Source: Desulfarculaceae bacterium
GTDB taxonomy: Bacteria > Desulfobacterota > Desulfarculia > Desulfarculales > Desulfarculaceae
Length of the DNA: 35,774 nt
Direction of reading: 5' to 3'
NCBI GenBank assembly: GCA_027067385.1
Contig: JAMOVV010000111.1
Location: forward strand, 1-35,774
The notes under the pieces were generated by a model, which saw only the letters and a program-made list of their open reading frames with translations, had not been told where the DNA came from and made no database searches. The position numbers and the translations under genes were made by a program. Shown in pieces: positions 14,804 through 22,850 of this stretch; the first letter of the stretch is position 1; every line of letters begins with the position of its first letter.

Positions 14804-16213
14804 TTACTTGAACCCGAACTCGTCCCACCGGCTCTGCACCTGCTTGACCACGTCGGGGTCCAGGGCGATGGGGATGGGCTTTTCCTTCCAGTCATAGGGG
14901 ATGGTGCAGTCCAGCAGCAGCCGCCCGGTGATGTCGCGGGCGTTGATGGGCAGCGAGGGGTCCAGCGGGGTGGAGCGGCCGCGCTTGATGACCTGGCTGC
15001 GGTTGGGCTGGAACCTAAAGCTCAGGGCGTACATGACTCTCGGGATATCCCAGGCGTCGATGTCTTCGTCCACCACGATCACGGTCTTGAGGCCGTAGGC
15101 CCCCATCTCGGTGGAGATGGCCGCGGTGAGCACCTGGTCGGCGTGGCCGGGATACATCTGCTGCACCGAGATGATGGCCAGGAAGCGGCCCGAACCCTCG
15201 GGCGGGCAGTAGACGCTTTTGATGCCCGGGATCTTCATGTCGGTGAGCTGTTGCCACAGGGTGGCGCCGTAGGACAGGGCCATGGTCATGTGGGTGTCGG
15301 TGACCGCGCGCCCCACCGTGGTGCCCCACAGGATGGGGTTGTCGCGGTGGGTGATGCACTTGACGTCGATGAAGTTGCGCGGGTCGGTGCCCACCCCGGA
15401 GTAGTACCCGGTGTACTCGCCAAAGGGACCCTCTTCCATGAACTTCTCGGCGTCCACCTCGCCCTCGATGATGATCTCGGCGTGGGCCGGCACCGGTAGG
15501 TCCACCGTCTCGCCCTTGACCACCTCCACCGGTTCGCCGCGGATGGCTCCGGCCACGTCGTATTCACTGGTAAAGGCCGACACCCGCGCCGCTCCCAGGA
15601 TGAACAGCAGGGGGTCGCAGCCGATCACCGAGGCCACCGGCATGGGCTTGCCCATCTTCTGGTACTTCTTGAGCATGATGTCGGCGTGCTTGCCCTTGAT
15701 GAACTGGGTGCCCATCTTGTCCTTGCCCAAGAGCTGGGAGCGGTAGGTGCCCAGGTTGACCCAGCCGGTCTCCGGGTCCTTGGATACGATGAAGTGGGCG
15801 GTGCCGATGAAACGGCCGCCGTCGAGGGGATACCAGTGCGGCACCGGGAACTTGTAGAGGTCTATGTCGTCGCCGGTCAGGATGTTCTGCTTGCAGGGGG
15901 CCGCCGATTTGTCCACCTCCACCGGCTTTTCCAGGTGTTCGCCCAGCTTGACCCACTCCCGCATGATCTCCACCAGGGGGGTTTCCTTGGGCATCCCCAT
16001 GATGATGGCCAGGCGTTCGGCGGTGGTGCACACGCTGGTGATGACCGGGGTGTCGTAGCCCTTGACGTTTTCAAAAAGCAGGGCCGGCCCCTGTTTCTCT
16101 TCGTTGAGCTTGGCGACGTGTGACAGTTCCAGGTTCCAGTCCACCTCGGCCTTAATGCGATGGACCACGCCTTGTTTTTCGCCAACCTCAATAAAGTCCC
16201 TCATGCTTTTCAT
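14804..16213 (-). CDS. ubiD: UbiD-family prenyl-FMN (de)carboxylase, candidate phenylphosphate carboxylase
   Basis: 469 residues, normal UbiD length. The prFMN-binding NLGTYR (153-158) and the catalytic set R158, E261 and E266 (EGPFGEYTGYYSG) match the R-E-E arrangement of characterised UbiD enzymes in identity and spacing. Family reaction: reversible carboxylation or decarboxylation of aromatic or unsaturated acids with prenylated FMN. In Thauera, phenylphosphate carboxylase has two UbiD-like subunits (PpcA and PpcB) plus small PpcC and PpcD; only this single UbiD is seen here. GGGAGGT precedes the ATG. It is on the opposite strand to the pps operon but shares a LysR-type operator with it (16373-16393), and UbiX is encoded at 25383-25943. 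Confidence 0.93.
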   Translation of the reverse strand: MKSMRDFIEVGEKQGVVHRIKAEVDWNLELSHVAKLNEEKQGPALLFENVKGYDTPVITSVCTTAERLAIIMGMPKETPLVEIMREWVKLGEHLEKPVEVDKSAAPCKQNILTGDDIDLYKFPVPHWYPLDGGRFIGTAHFIVSKDPETGWVNLGTYRSQLLGKDKMGTQFIKGKHADIMLKKYQKMGKPMPVASVIGCDPLLFILGAARVSAFTSEYDVAGAIRGEPVEVVKGETVDLPVPAHAEIIIEGEVDAEKFMEEGPFGEYTGYYSGVGTDPRNFIDVKCITHRDNPILWGTTVGRAVTDTHMTMALSYGATLWQQLTDMKIPGIKSVYCPPEGSGRFLAIISVQQMYPGHADQVLTAAISTEMGAYGLKTVIVVDEDIDAWDIPRVMYALSFRFQPNRSQVIKRGRSTPLDPSLPINARDITGRLLLDCTIPYDWKEKPIPIALDPDVVKQVQSRWDEFGFK

Positions 16214-16660
16214 GGGGTATTTACCTCCCTGGTATCGATATTTTTCCCACGTTCGGGCGCGTCGTTATTTGCTTGATTCCATGCCCTGGTAAGCGCCCGA
16301 GCAGGCGCAAGGCCTGCGTATCAATCATGTCGAGAGCCGATCAATAATGTCAACATGATTAATTTTATGGCAACTATAAGTACAGATTATATGGAAGGGG
16401 TATGCGATGTCGTGTTGGGCGGACAGAAAACCATGTAACATGCTGTAATAACATATTTAAAATGATTGCTCGCGATGAGGCCGCTCGATGAGGCCCCGTG
16501 TTTGGCGGTTGTAATGAAAGGAGGCGTGCATAATCTTGGGTGTTATTTTGGCCGGTAAACGAGCGGTTGGGGGGCGTCAAGGCCCCGCCCGGCGGGCTTC
16601 GGAGCGCCGATCCGGCCCTGCCGGGCCGTACGGGACGGCAGGCGCGGGTCGCGCCAGCGG
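16214..16660. other. Long non-coding region upstream of ubiD
   Basis: No convincing gene lies in these 447 bases. The middle (about 16330-16550) is markedly AT-rich against its neighbours. It holds a perfect 8-base inverted repeat AATCATGT...ACATGATT (16323-16330 and 16353-16360), the putative LysR operator at 16373-16393 and a 10-base direct repeat CGATGAGGCC (16473-16482 and 16486-16495). The ubiD promoter must lie here, but no strong -35/-10 pair was assigned. A GC-rich stem downstream of lysR has no U-run. Confidence 0.6.
16373..16393. promoter_or_regulatory. Putative LysR-type operator upstream of ubiD
   Basis: The 21-base site contains TATAAG-TACAG-ATTATA and matches the site at 17657-17677 at 17 of 21 positions, including the central T-N11-A. 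It lies about 160-180 bases upstream of the ubiD ATG. LysR-family activators recognise T-N11-A dyads of this kind. Confidence 0.6.
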
Positions 16661-17563
16661 CTAGGCCTTGGCCGTATCCGGCTCCTGGTCGCCGTAGAGG
16701 ATATCCAAAAAGGCCCGGGCCGGGCGGGAGAGCTCGTGGCCCTTGAGCACCGCGGTGTAGATATCCAACGAGAGTTTTTCGTCTTTGATCTTGGCCAGGG
16801 CCAGGCGTCGCGAGAGCACGTCGCCATAGACCGCCGAGCGGGTGAGGAAGGAAATACCCTGGCCGCGGGCCACCTGTTCCTTGATGACATCGGCGTTGCT
16901 GGTTTCGAAAACCACCTGGGGACTCTTGCGGTGCCGCCGGTAGAGATCGCTGATAACCCTGCGGGTTCCCGAACCTTTTTCCCTTAGAATGATCGGCTCG
17001 GCCGCGACCCTGCTAAACGGCAGGTTGTCGACAAAGGCCAGGGGGTGCCCTGGTGGCACGATGAGCACCAGCTCTTCGCTCTTGAAAAACTGGAACTGAA
17101 CCCGCCGCACCGTACCGGGATAGGCCACCACGGCCACCTCGACATCCAGCGACCACAGCCGCCGGGCCAGCTCCAACGAGCTGCCCTCCATCAATACTAT
17201 ATTGACCAGGGGATACTTTTCCTGAAAGTCGGCCAGCAGGGGGGGCATGATGTTGCGGGCGTAGGTCTTGGCGCTGCCCAGTTTGAGGGTGCCGCGCTGC
17301 ACCAGGCGCATCTGGTGGATAACCGTTTCGGCCTTTTCCCGCAGCTTGAAAATCTTGCGGGTATAGCCCAGCAGGACCTCGCCGGGTTCGGTGAGCACCA
17401 GCTTTTTCCCCAGGCGGGCAAATAGCTTAACCCCTAGATCTTCCTCCAATTGTCGCATCTGGGCGCTGACGGCCGGCTGGGTGACGTTGAGCTGCTCGGC
17501 GGCCCGGGAGAAGTTCATGGTTTCGGCCGCGTGGTTGAATGTGAGCAGTTGGTTGAGGTTCAT
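16661..17563 (-). CDS. LysR-family transcriptional regulator
   Basis: 300 residues. The winged helix at about 1-60 reads NLNQLLTFNHAAETMNFSRAAEQLNVTQPAVSAQMRQLEE-like, the usual LysR opening, and the effector domain follows from about 90 (LKLGSAKTYARNIMPPLL, GSGTRRVISDLY). It is divergent from the pps operon and upstream of ubiD. Operators matching LysR rules lie in both flanking control regions, so it probably activates both in response to the aromatic substrate or an intermediate and represses itself. No good ribosome site is visible before its ATG. Confidence 0.93.
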   Translation of the reverse strand: MNLNQLLTFNHAAETMNFSRAAEQLNVTQPAVSAQMRQLEEDLGVKLFARLGKKLVLTEPGEVLLGYTRKIFKLREKAETVIHQMRLVQRGTLKLGSAKTYARNIMPPLLADFQEKYPLVNIVLMEGSSLELARRLWSLDVEVAVVAYPGTVRRVQFQFFKSEELVLIVPPGHPLAFVDNLPFSRVAAEPIILREKGSGTRRVISDLYRRHRKSPQVVFETSNADVIKEQVARGQGISFLTRSAVYGDVLSRRLALAKIKDEKLSLDIYTAVLKGHELSRPARAFLDILYGDQEPDTAKA

Positions 17564-17919
17564 GTCTTGATATTAGGCCAGGCTTTAACGGAAGTCAACC
17601 TAAAATAATATGGCCATTGGTTTAACAGCTTGGATTAACTATATAAGTTCTAACAGCATATAAGTCCAGCTTATATGATGGATAATTATTATTGGCTTGA
17701 TTATTTCAGAGGCCATGAGTGATGATCATGTATAACAATTTTTGATCCATGCCCGACCAAATAAACAATCAAGAGCAGAAAAAACACAGGCCCAAGTTGT
17801 ATTCTGCCGGCGCGTCGAAGATATTTTTATCTTTTCGGAAAGGGATCAAGAGTTGATACCCAGGTCCGTAAATAGTGGGCAAAACCCCCTATCAACAATA
17901 ACCGAAAAGGGAGAGGGCT
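17564..17919. other. Divergent lysR / pps control region
   Basis: The 356 bases hold no gene and are much richer in A+T than the coding regions. Besides the operator at 17657-17677 there is an extra ATATAAG half-site at 17641-17647 (17 bases from the matching half of the main dyad), an ATGATCAT palindrome near 17720 and a small dyad AAGATA-TTTT-TATCTT (17818-17833) in the presumed leader. The pps start has an AGGG ribosome site. No clear sigma70 or sigma54 promoter was recognised. Confidence 0.6.
17657..17677. promoter_or_regulatory. Putative LysR operator between lysR and the pps operon
   Basis: An 8-base perfect inverted repeat, CATATAAG with 5 spacer bases and CTTATATG, contains T-N11-A symmetric about its centre. 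It lies 94-114 bases upstream of the lysR ATG and about 243-263 bases upstream of the ppsA ATG. This is the standard location for an autoregulatory LysR recognition site. Confidence 0.7.
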
Positions 17920-19764
17920 ATGGGTAACAGCAAACTTCAATTCCCAGACCCGCACGGCGTGGAAACCATCGCCGGCACCGAGGGTTGGGAGCGCATGTAT
18001 CCTTACCAGTACCAGTTCGTCACCGACGATCCGGAACGCGAGGCCTACGAAAAGGGCATGTTCTGGTTCTATGACGGCCTGCACTACCCCGAACCGAGCT
18101 ACCCGTTCGACATCATCTGGGACGAGGCCTGGTTCCTGGCCTTGAGCCAATTCAACACCCGCATCTTCTCGGTTCCCCCGGTCTACGGCGTGGACCACCG
18201 TATCATCAACGGCTACATCTACATCTCTCCCGTACCGGTTACCGATCCCGCCGAGATCGAGGAGCGGGTGGGCCATTTCATGGAGCGGGCCGGCTACTAC
18301 TATCAAAATTGGAACGAGCTGGAGGCCAAGTGGGTCAAGAAGCTCGAGGACGTAATCTCCCAGTTGGAGAACCTGGAGATTCCCACCCTGCCGGACATGG
18401 AAGACAAGTCGGTGGTCATGGAGGGGGTCGGCAAATCCAAGGGCTACGAGCTGCTCAGGGCCTACGACAAACTCATCGACCTGGGCCTGCTGTGTTGGCA
18501 GTACCACTTCGAGTTCCTCAACCTGGGTTACGCCGCCTACGTCACCTTCCTGGACTTCTGCCAAAAGGCCTTCCCGGACATCCCCCTGCAGCGGGTGACC
18601 CAGATGGTCTCGGGCATCGACGTCATCATGTACCGCCCGGACGAGGAGCTTAAAAAGCTGGCCCGGGCCGCGGTGGATTTGGGCATCGACAACGTGGTGA
18701 ACAACGGCAAGGGCTGGGAAGAGGTGAAGGCCGAGCTGACCGGCTCCTCGGCCGGCGACGAGTGGCTGGCCGCCTTTGAAAAGGCCCGCTACCCTTGGTT
18801 CTGGACCTCCACCGGCACCGGCTGGTATCACCACGACCTGTCCTGGAACGACGACCTGGACATCCCCCTGGCCTCCATCCGCATCTACATCGACAAGATC
18901 AAGGCCGGCGCTTCCATCGACCGCCCCATGGACGAGGTGATCAAGGAGCGCGACCGTATCACCAGCGAGTACCAGGCCCTGCTGCAGACCGACGAGGACA
19001 AGGGCGCCTTTGAGCAACTACTGGGCACGGCGCGCACCGTTTTCCCCTACGTGGAAAACCACCTGTTCTACGTGGAGCACTGGTTCCATTCCATTTTCTG
19101 GAACAAGATGCGCGAAGTGGCCGCCATCCTGGCCGAGCAGGGATTCATCGAGGAGGTGGAAGACGTCTGGTATCTCAAGCGGGCCGAGATCAAGGACGCC
19201 CTGTGGGACTTGGTCACCGCCTGGGCCACCGGGGTTAAACCGCGCGGGCCCAAGGTCTGGCCGCCGGAGATCGCCTGGCGCAAAGACGTGATGCAGAAAT
19301 TCAGGGAGTGGACCCCGCCGGCGGCGGTGGGCACCGCGCCGGAGGTGATCCAAGAGCCCTTCACCGTGGTGCTCTGGGGTGTGACCAACGAGTCGCTCAA
19401 CGCCTGGGCCGAGGTGGACGCGGCCGGCGATCCCGACTCCATCACCGAGCTCACCGGCTTTGCCGGCAGCCCCGGCGCGGTGGAGGGCAAGGCGCGTGTC
19501 TGCCGCACCGTGGCCGAAATCGGCGAGCTGCAAGAGGGCGAGATTCTGGTGGCCCCCACCACCTCGCCGTCCTGGGCCCCGGCCTTCCAGAAAATCCAGG
19601 CCGCGGTCACCGACGTGGGCGGCGTCATGTGCCACGCGGCCATCGTCTGCCGCGAGTACGGCATGCCCGCGGTGGTGGGCACCGGGCACGCCACCAGCGT
19701 CATCAAGACCGGTATGCACATCAAGGTCGATGGCACCACCGGCAAGATTATTATTGAACGCTAA
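17920..19764 (+). CDS. ppsA: Phenylphosphate synthase subunit A-like (PEP-synthase swivelling-histidine type)
   Basis: 614 residues, close to the 70-kDa PpsA of Thauera. The large N-terminal part (about 1-490) is specific to this family. The C-terminal phosphohistidine domain has VAPTTSPSWAPAFQKI, then GGVMCHAAIVCREYGMPAVVGTG with the phospho-acceptor H572, corresponding to the essential histidine of PpsA. Known reaction: with PpsB, phenol + ATP gives phenylphosphate + AMP + phosphate; the histidine carries the transferred phosphoryl group. It heads a plus-strand operon reaching 29708. The substrate could be phenol, catechol or another phenolic; the sequence alone does not decide. Confidence 0.85.
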   Translation: MGNSKLQFPDPHGVETIAGTEGWERMYPYQYQFVTDDPEREAYEKGMFWFYDGLHYPEPSYPFDIIWDEAWFLALSQFNTRIFSVPPVYGVDHRIINGYIYISPVPVTDPAEIEERVGHFMERAGYYYQNWNELEAKWVKKLEDVISQLENLEIPTLPDMEDKSVVMEGVGKSKGYELLRAYDKLIDLGLLCWQYHFEFLNLGYAAYVTFLDFCQKAFPDIPLQRVTQMVSGIDVIMYRPDEELKKLARAAVDLGIDNVVNNGKGWEEVKAELTGSSAGDEWLAAFEKARYPWFWTSTGTGWYHHDLSWNDDLDIPLASIRIYIDKIKAGASIDRPMDEVIKERDRITSEYQALLQTDEDKGAFEQLLGTARTVFPYVENHLFYVEHWFHSIFWNKMREVAAILAEQGFIEEVEDVWYLKRAEIKDALWDLVTAWATGVKPRGPKVWPPEIAWRKDVMQKFREWTPPAAVGTAPEVIQEPFTVVLWGVTNESLNAWAEVDAAGDPDSITELTGFAGSPGAVEGKARVCRTVAEIGELQEGEILVAPTTSPSWAPAFQKIQAAVTDVGGVMCHAAIVCREYGMPAVVGTGHATSVIKTGMHIKVDGTTGKIIIER

Positions 19765-19771
19765 CCCCCAC

Positions 19772-19799
19772 CCGGGCCGGCCCTCCGAGGCCGGCCCGG
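19772..19799 (+). other. Strong hairpin after ppsA
   Basis: A perfect 11-base-pair stem, CCGGGCCGGCC with its complement, and a 6-base loop lie 8 bases past the ppsA stop. No U-run follows. A second dyad, GGTCCCGCGGGACC (19950-19963), lies in the same 228-base gap before ppsB. The stem probably stabilises the ppsA message or attenuates readthrough. Confidence 0.6.
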
Positions 19800-19992
19800 C
19801 CCGCGCCAGCCGCCGCCAGGTCGAACGACTGCTCGTCGAGGGACTGCTCGTTGCCACCTAGGGGGGACACCGGTACACACCGGTTGTGATGTAAAATACA
19901 AGGGACGTTGTTTTATCTGAAATTAACTGGACGCCAAACGCCGAGCAGAGGTCCCGCGGGACCCGGCGTAGCGGGCTTCAGAGGAGGGAGCT

Positions 19993-21081
19993 ATGAGCCA
20001 GAGCCAACCATTGGTGTGCTGGTTCCAGGAGTGCAATAAGGATTCGGTGCCCTTGGTAGGGGGCAAAAACTCCTCCCTGGGGGAACTCATCAACGCCGGC
20101 ATACGGGTGCCGCCCGGGTTCGCCATCACCACCCACGCCTACCGGCGCTTCCTGGCCGACGGCGGGGTGGAGGACAAGATCGTGGAGGCCATGGCCGGCC
20201 TGGACCACCAGGACACCGCGGCCCTGGACCGGGCCAGCGCCGAGATACGGGAGATCATCGAGTCCTGCCCGTTCTCCACCGAGCTGGAGGACCAGATCGC
20301 CGACTACTACCGCAAGCTCTCCAAGGTCTGCGGCTTGCCGGCCACCCCGGTGGCGGTGCGCTCCTCGGCCACGGCCGAGGACCTGCCCGGGGCCAGCTTC
20401 GCCGGCCAGCAGGAGACCTTCCTGTGGATTCGGGGCGCCGACCAGGTGCTGGAGCACGTGCGCCTGTGCTTCTCCAGCCTGTTCACCTCCCGGGCCATCG
20501 CCTATCGCATCGAGATGGGATTCGACTACAGCGAGGTGGCCATCAGCGTGGGCATCCAAAAGATGGCCAACTCCTTCACCGCCGGGGTGATGTTCACCCT
20601 CAACCCGGCCAACGGCGACCGCTCCATGATCGTCATCGACTCCAACTTCGGCTTTGGCGAATCGGTGGTCTCCGGCGAGGTCACCCCGGACAACTTCCGG
20701 GTGGACAAGGTGTCGTTGGATATCCTGGAAAAGACCATCAGCCAAAAACAAATCTACTACACCCTGGCCCCGGCCGAGCACTGCGCCAAGAAATTCGAGC
20801 TGCCCGAGGAACGTCAGGGCCTGCAGTCGCTCATCGACGAAGACGTAATCGAGCTGGCCAAGATGGGCAAGGTCATCGAGCAACACTACGGCTGCCCCCA
20901 GGACATCGAGTGGGCCGTGGACAAGGACATGCCCAAGTCGGGCAGCGTCTTCATCCTGCAGAGCAGGCCGGAGACGGTATGGAGCTGTAAGAAACCGGAC
21001 ACCCCCAGCGAGCCGGGCAAGAAGAAGACGGCCATGGACCACATCCTGGCCAGCATCATGACCGGCAAGAAGCTCACCTGA
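19993..21081 (+). CDS. ppsB: Phenylphosphate synthase subunit B-like (PEP-synthase ATP-grasp domain)
   Basis: 362 residues, matching the 40-kDa PpsB. It is the stand-alone N-terminal ATP-binding domain of PEP synthase/PPDK: VGGKNSSLGELINAGIRVPPGF at 24-44, VAVRSSATAEDLPGASFAGQQ at about 118-140, GVMFTLNPANGD and the closing FILQSRPET. It would bind ATP and phosphorylate H572 of the PpsA-like subunit. It lacks any swivelling or PEP/pyruvate domain, which fits the split architecture of phenylphosphate synthase. A GAGGAGGGAG ribosome site precedes the ATG. A 25-residue lysine-rich tail follows the conserved domain. Confidence 0.87.
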   Translation: MSQSQPLVCWFQECNKDSVPLVGGKNSSLGELINAGIRVPPGFAITTHAYRRFLADGGVEDKIVEAMAGLDHQDTAALDRASAEIREIIESCPFSTELEDQIADYYRKLSKVCGLPATPVAVRSSATAEDLPGASFAGQQETFLWIRGADQVLEHVRLCFSSLFTSRAIAYRIEMGFDYSEVAISVGIQKMANSFTAGVMFTLNPANGDRSMIVIDSNFGFGESVVSGEVTPDNFRVDKVSLDILEKTISQKQIYYTLAPAEHCAKKFELPEERQGLQSLIDEDVIELAKMGKVIEQHYGCPQDIEWAVDKDMPKSGSVFILQSRPETVWSCKKPDTPSEPGKKKTAMDHILASIMTGKKLT

Positions 21082-21196
21082 GCCGGGCGTCCGCCAGAAG
21101 ATACCAGCGGCCGCGGGAGCACGAGCCAGGCGCCGCGCGGGGCAGGGCCCCCGAGAAACACTAGGCCCCAATTTTGCCAAGGAGGCTAGTTGAGAG

Positions 21197-22846
21197 ATGA
21201 AGCCGATTCGCTACACCGAGGAGATGATCAAAGAGTTCAAGGATGCCGGGTATTGGACCGACGAGATATTCTTTGACTTTTACGAGCGCAACGCCGCCGA
21301 GCTGCCGGACAAGGAAGCCCTGGTGGACTCGCAGTACCGGGTCACCTGGGCCCAGGCCAAGGACCTGACCAACGCCATCGCCACCGCTTGGGCCCAAGCC
21401 GGCCTGGCCAAGGACGACCGGGTGATTATCCAGTCGCCCAACAGCGTCTATGGCTTCTTGGCCCGGGTGGCCGCCGAGCGGGCCGGGCTCATCTCGCTCA
21501 CGGTGTACCCCTACCTGCGCCAGCGCGAGCTGGAGTACATGATGGAGCTCACCCAGGCGGTGATGGTGGTGATCCCCCACGTGTACCGCAAGTTCGACTA
21601 CTTGGAGATGTACAAGGGCTTCCAGGACAAGTTCCCCAGCCTCAAGCATATCTATCTCTTTGACGAGCAGGTGCCGGCGGCCGCGCCGGAGGGCACCCGC
21701 AGCCTGGTGCAGACGGCCCAGGAATACCTGGGCAAGATAGACGAGGACCTGCTCAACTCCCGGCGGCTGTCGGCCACCGGCGACGTGGCCATCCTCACCA
21801 CCACCACCGGCACCACCGGCATCCCCAAGCTGGTGGAGTGGCCGGCGGCCCCGCGGGTCTGCACCGCCAAGGGCCGTATCGACATCTGGGACCTCACCAA
21901 GGACGACATCACCATGGCGGTGGCCCCCCATGCCGGCGGCGCGGCCGGGACCCTCACCTACTTTGCCGCGCCCATGGCCGGCGCGGCCACGGTGATGCTC
22001 GAGGAGTTCGACGCCAAGGGCGCCCTGGAGGTGATGGCCAAGGAAAAGGTGACCGCCATCGGGGTGGTGCCCACCCACCTCATCCGCATGCTGGAGCAGG
22101 ACATCGAGAGCTACGACCTGAGCCACCTGCGCTTCATCCGTTCGGCCGGCGGCTACCTGCCGCCCAAGGTGGCCACTGAGGCCGAGGAGCGTTTCGGCGC
22201 GGCCATCACCAGCGACCTGGGCACCCAGGACGTGGGCAGCGTCAGCGGCTGCCGGGTCACCGACAGCGTGGAGGTGCGGCGCGGCTCGGTGGGCCGTCCC
22301 CTGCCGGGCAACGTGATCAGCCTGCGCGACGACGATGGCAACGAGGTGCCCGAGGGCGAGCCCGGCCAGCTCTGGTTCCGGGGCCCCAACGCGCCGGCCG
22401 GCTACTACCGCGACGAGGAGCTCACAGCTACGGTCTTCAAAGAGGACGGCTGGAGCACTACCGGCGACATCGTCAAGCTGGAGCGGGAGTGCCTGTGGAT
22501 CATGGGCCGCAAGAAGGACATGATCATCCGCGGCGGCCAGAACATCTACCCGGCCGAGATTGAGGGCATGCTCAACAACCACGAAAAGGTGGCCTCGGTG
22601 GCGGTGGTGGGTTATCCCGACGACGAGTTGGGCGAGCGCACCGCGGCCTACGTCATCCCCAAGGCGGGCACCGAGTTCACCTTCCAGGAGATGATCGACT
22701 TCCTCATGAGCAAGCAGATCGCCAAGTACAAGCTGCCCGAGCGCCTGGAGGTGGTGGACGACCTGCCCACCGTGGGCGACAGCGGCAAGATCAACAAGGA
22801 AGAGCTGAAGAAGGACATCATCAAGCGGGTAAAGGCGGACCAGTAA
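21197..22846 (+). CDS. AMP-forming aryl/acyl-CoA ligase (ANL superfamily)
   Basis: 549 residues. The P-loop TTTTGTTGIPK (about 196-206), the YYRDEELTATVF and WSTTGDI segments, the hinge GRKKDMIIRGGQNIYPAEIE and the catalytic C-terminal lysine in TVGDSGKINKEEL are all present. The enzyme makes an acyl adenylate, then a CoA thioester. The N-terminal part (GYWTDEIFFDFYERNAAELPDKEAL) resembles 2,3-dihydroxybenzoate-type ligases. In this operon the likely substrate is the hydroxybenzoate made by the UbiD enzyme (inference). An AAGGAGG lies 11 bases before the ATG. The next gene starts 4 bases after its stop. Confidence 0.9.
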   Translation: MKPIRYTEEMIKEFKDAGYWTDEIFFDFYERNAAELPDKEALVDSQYRVTWAQAKDLTNAIATAWAQAGLAKDDRVIIQSPNSVYGFLARVAAERAGLISLTVYPYLRQRELEYMMELTQAVMVVIPHVYRKFDYLEMYKGFQDKFPSLKHIYLFDEQVPAAAPEGTRSLVQTAQEYLGKIDEDLLNSRRLSATGDVAILTTTTGTTGIPKLVEWPAAPRVCTAKGRIDIWDLTKDDITMAVAPHAGGAAGTLTYFAAPMAGAATVMLEEFDAKGALEVMAKEKVTAIGVVPTHLIRMLEQDIESYDLSHLRFIRSAGGYLPPKVATEAEERFGAAITSDLGTQDVGSVSGCRVTDSVEVRRGSVGRPLPGNVISLRDDDGNEVPEGEPGQLWFRGPNAPAGYYRDEELTATVFKEDGWSTTGDIVKLERECLWIMGRKKDMIIRGGQNIYPAEIEGMLNNHEKVASVAVVGYPDDELGERTAAYVIPKAGTEFTFQEMIDFLMSKQIAKYKLPERLEVVDDLPTVGDSGKINKEELKKDIIKRVKADQ

Positions 22847-22850
22847 CCCC

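Noticed and set aside
16374-16580. 68-codon minus-strand open frame upstream of ubiD
   Set aside because: No ribosome site, no recognisable pattern, and it spans the AT-rich control region with the putative operator.
16561-16660. GC-rich stem downstream of lysR as its terminator
   Set aside because: A GCCCGCCGGGCGGGC-like fold is possible, but no U-run follows on the minus strand.
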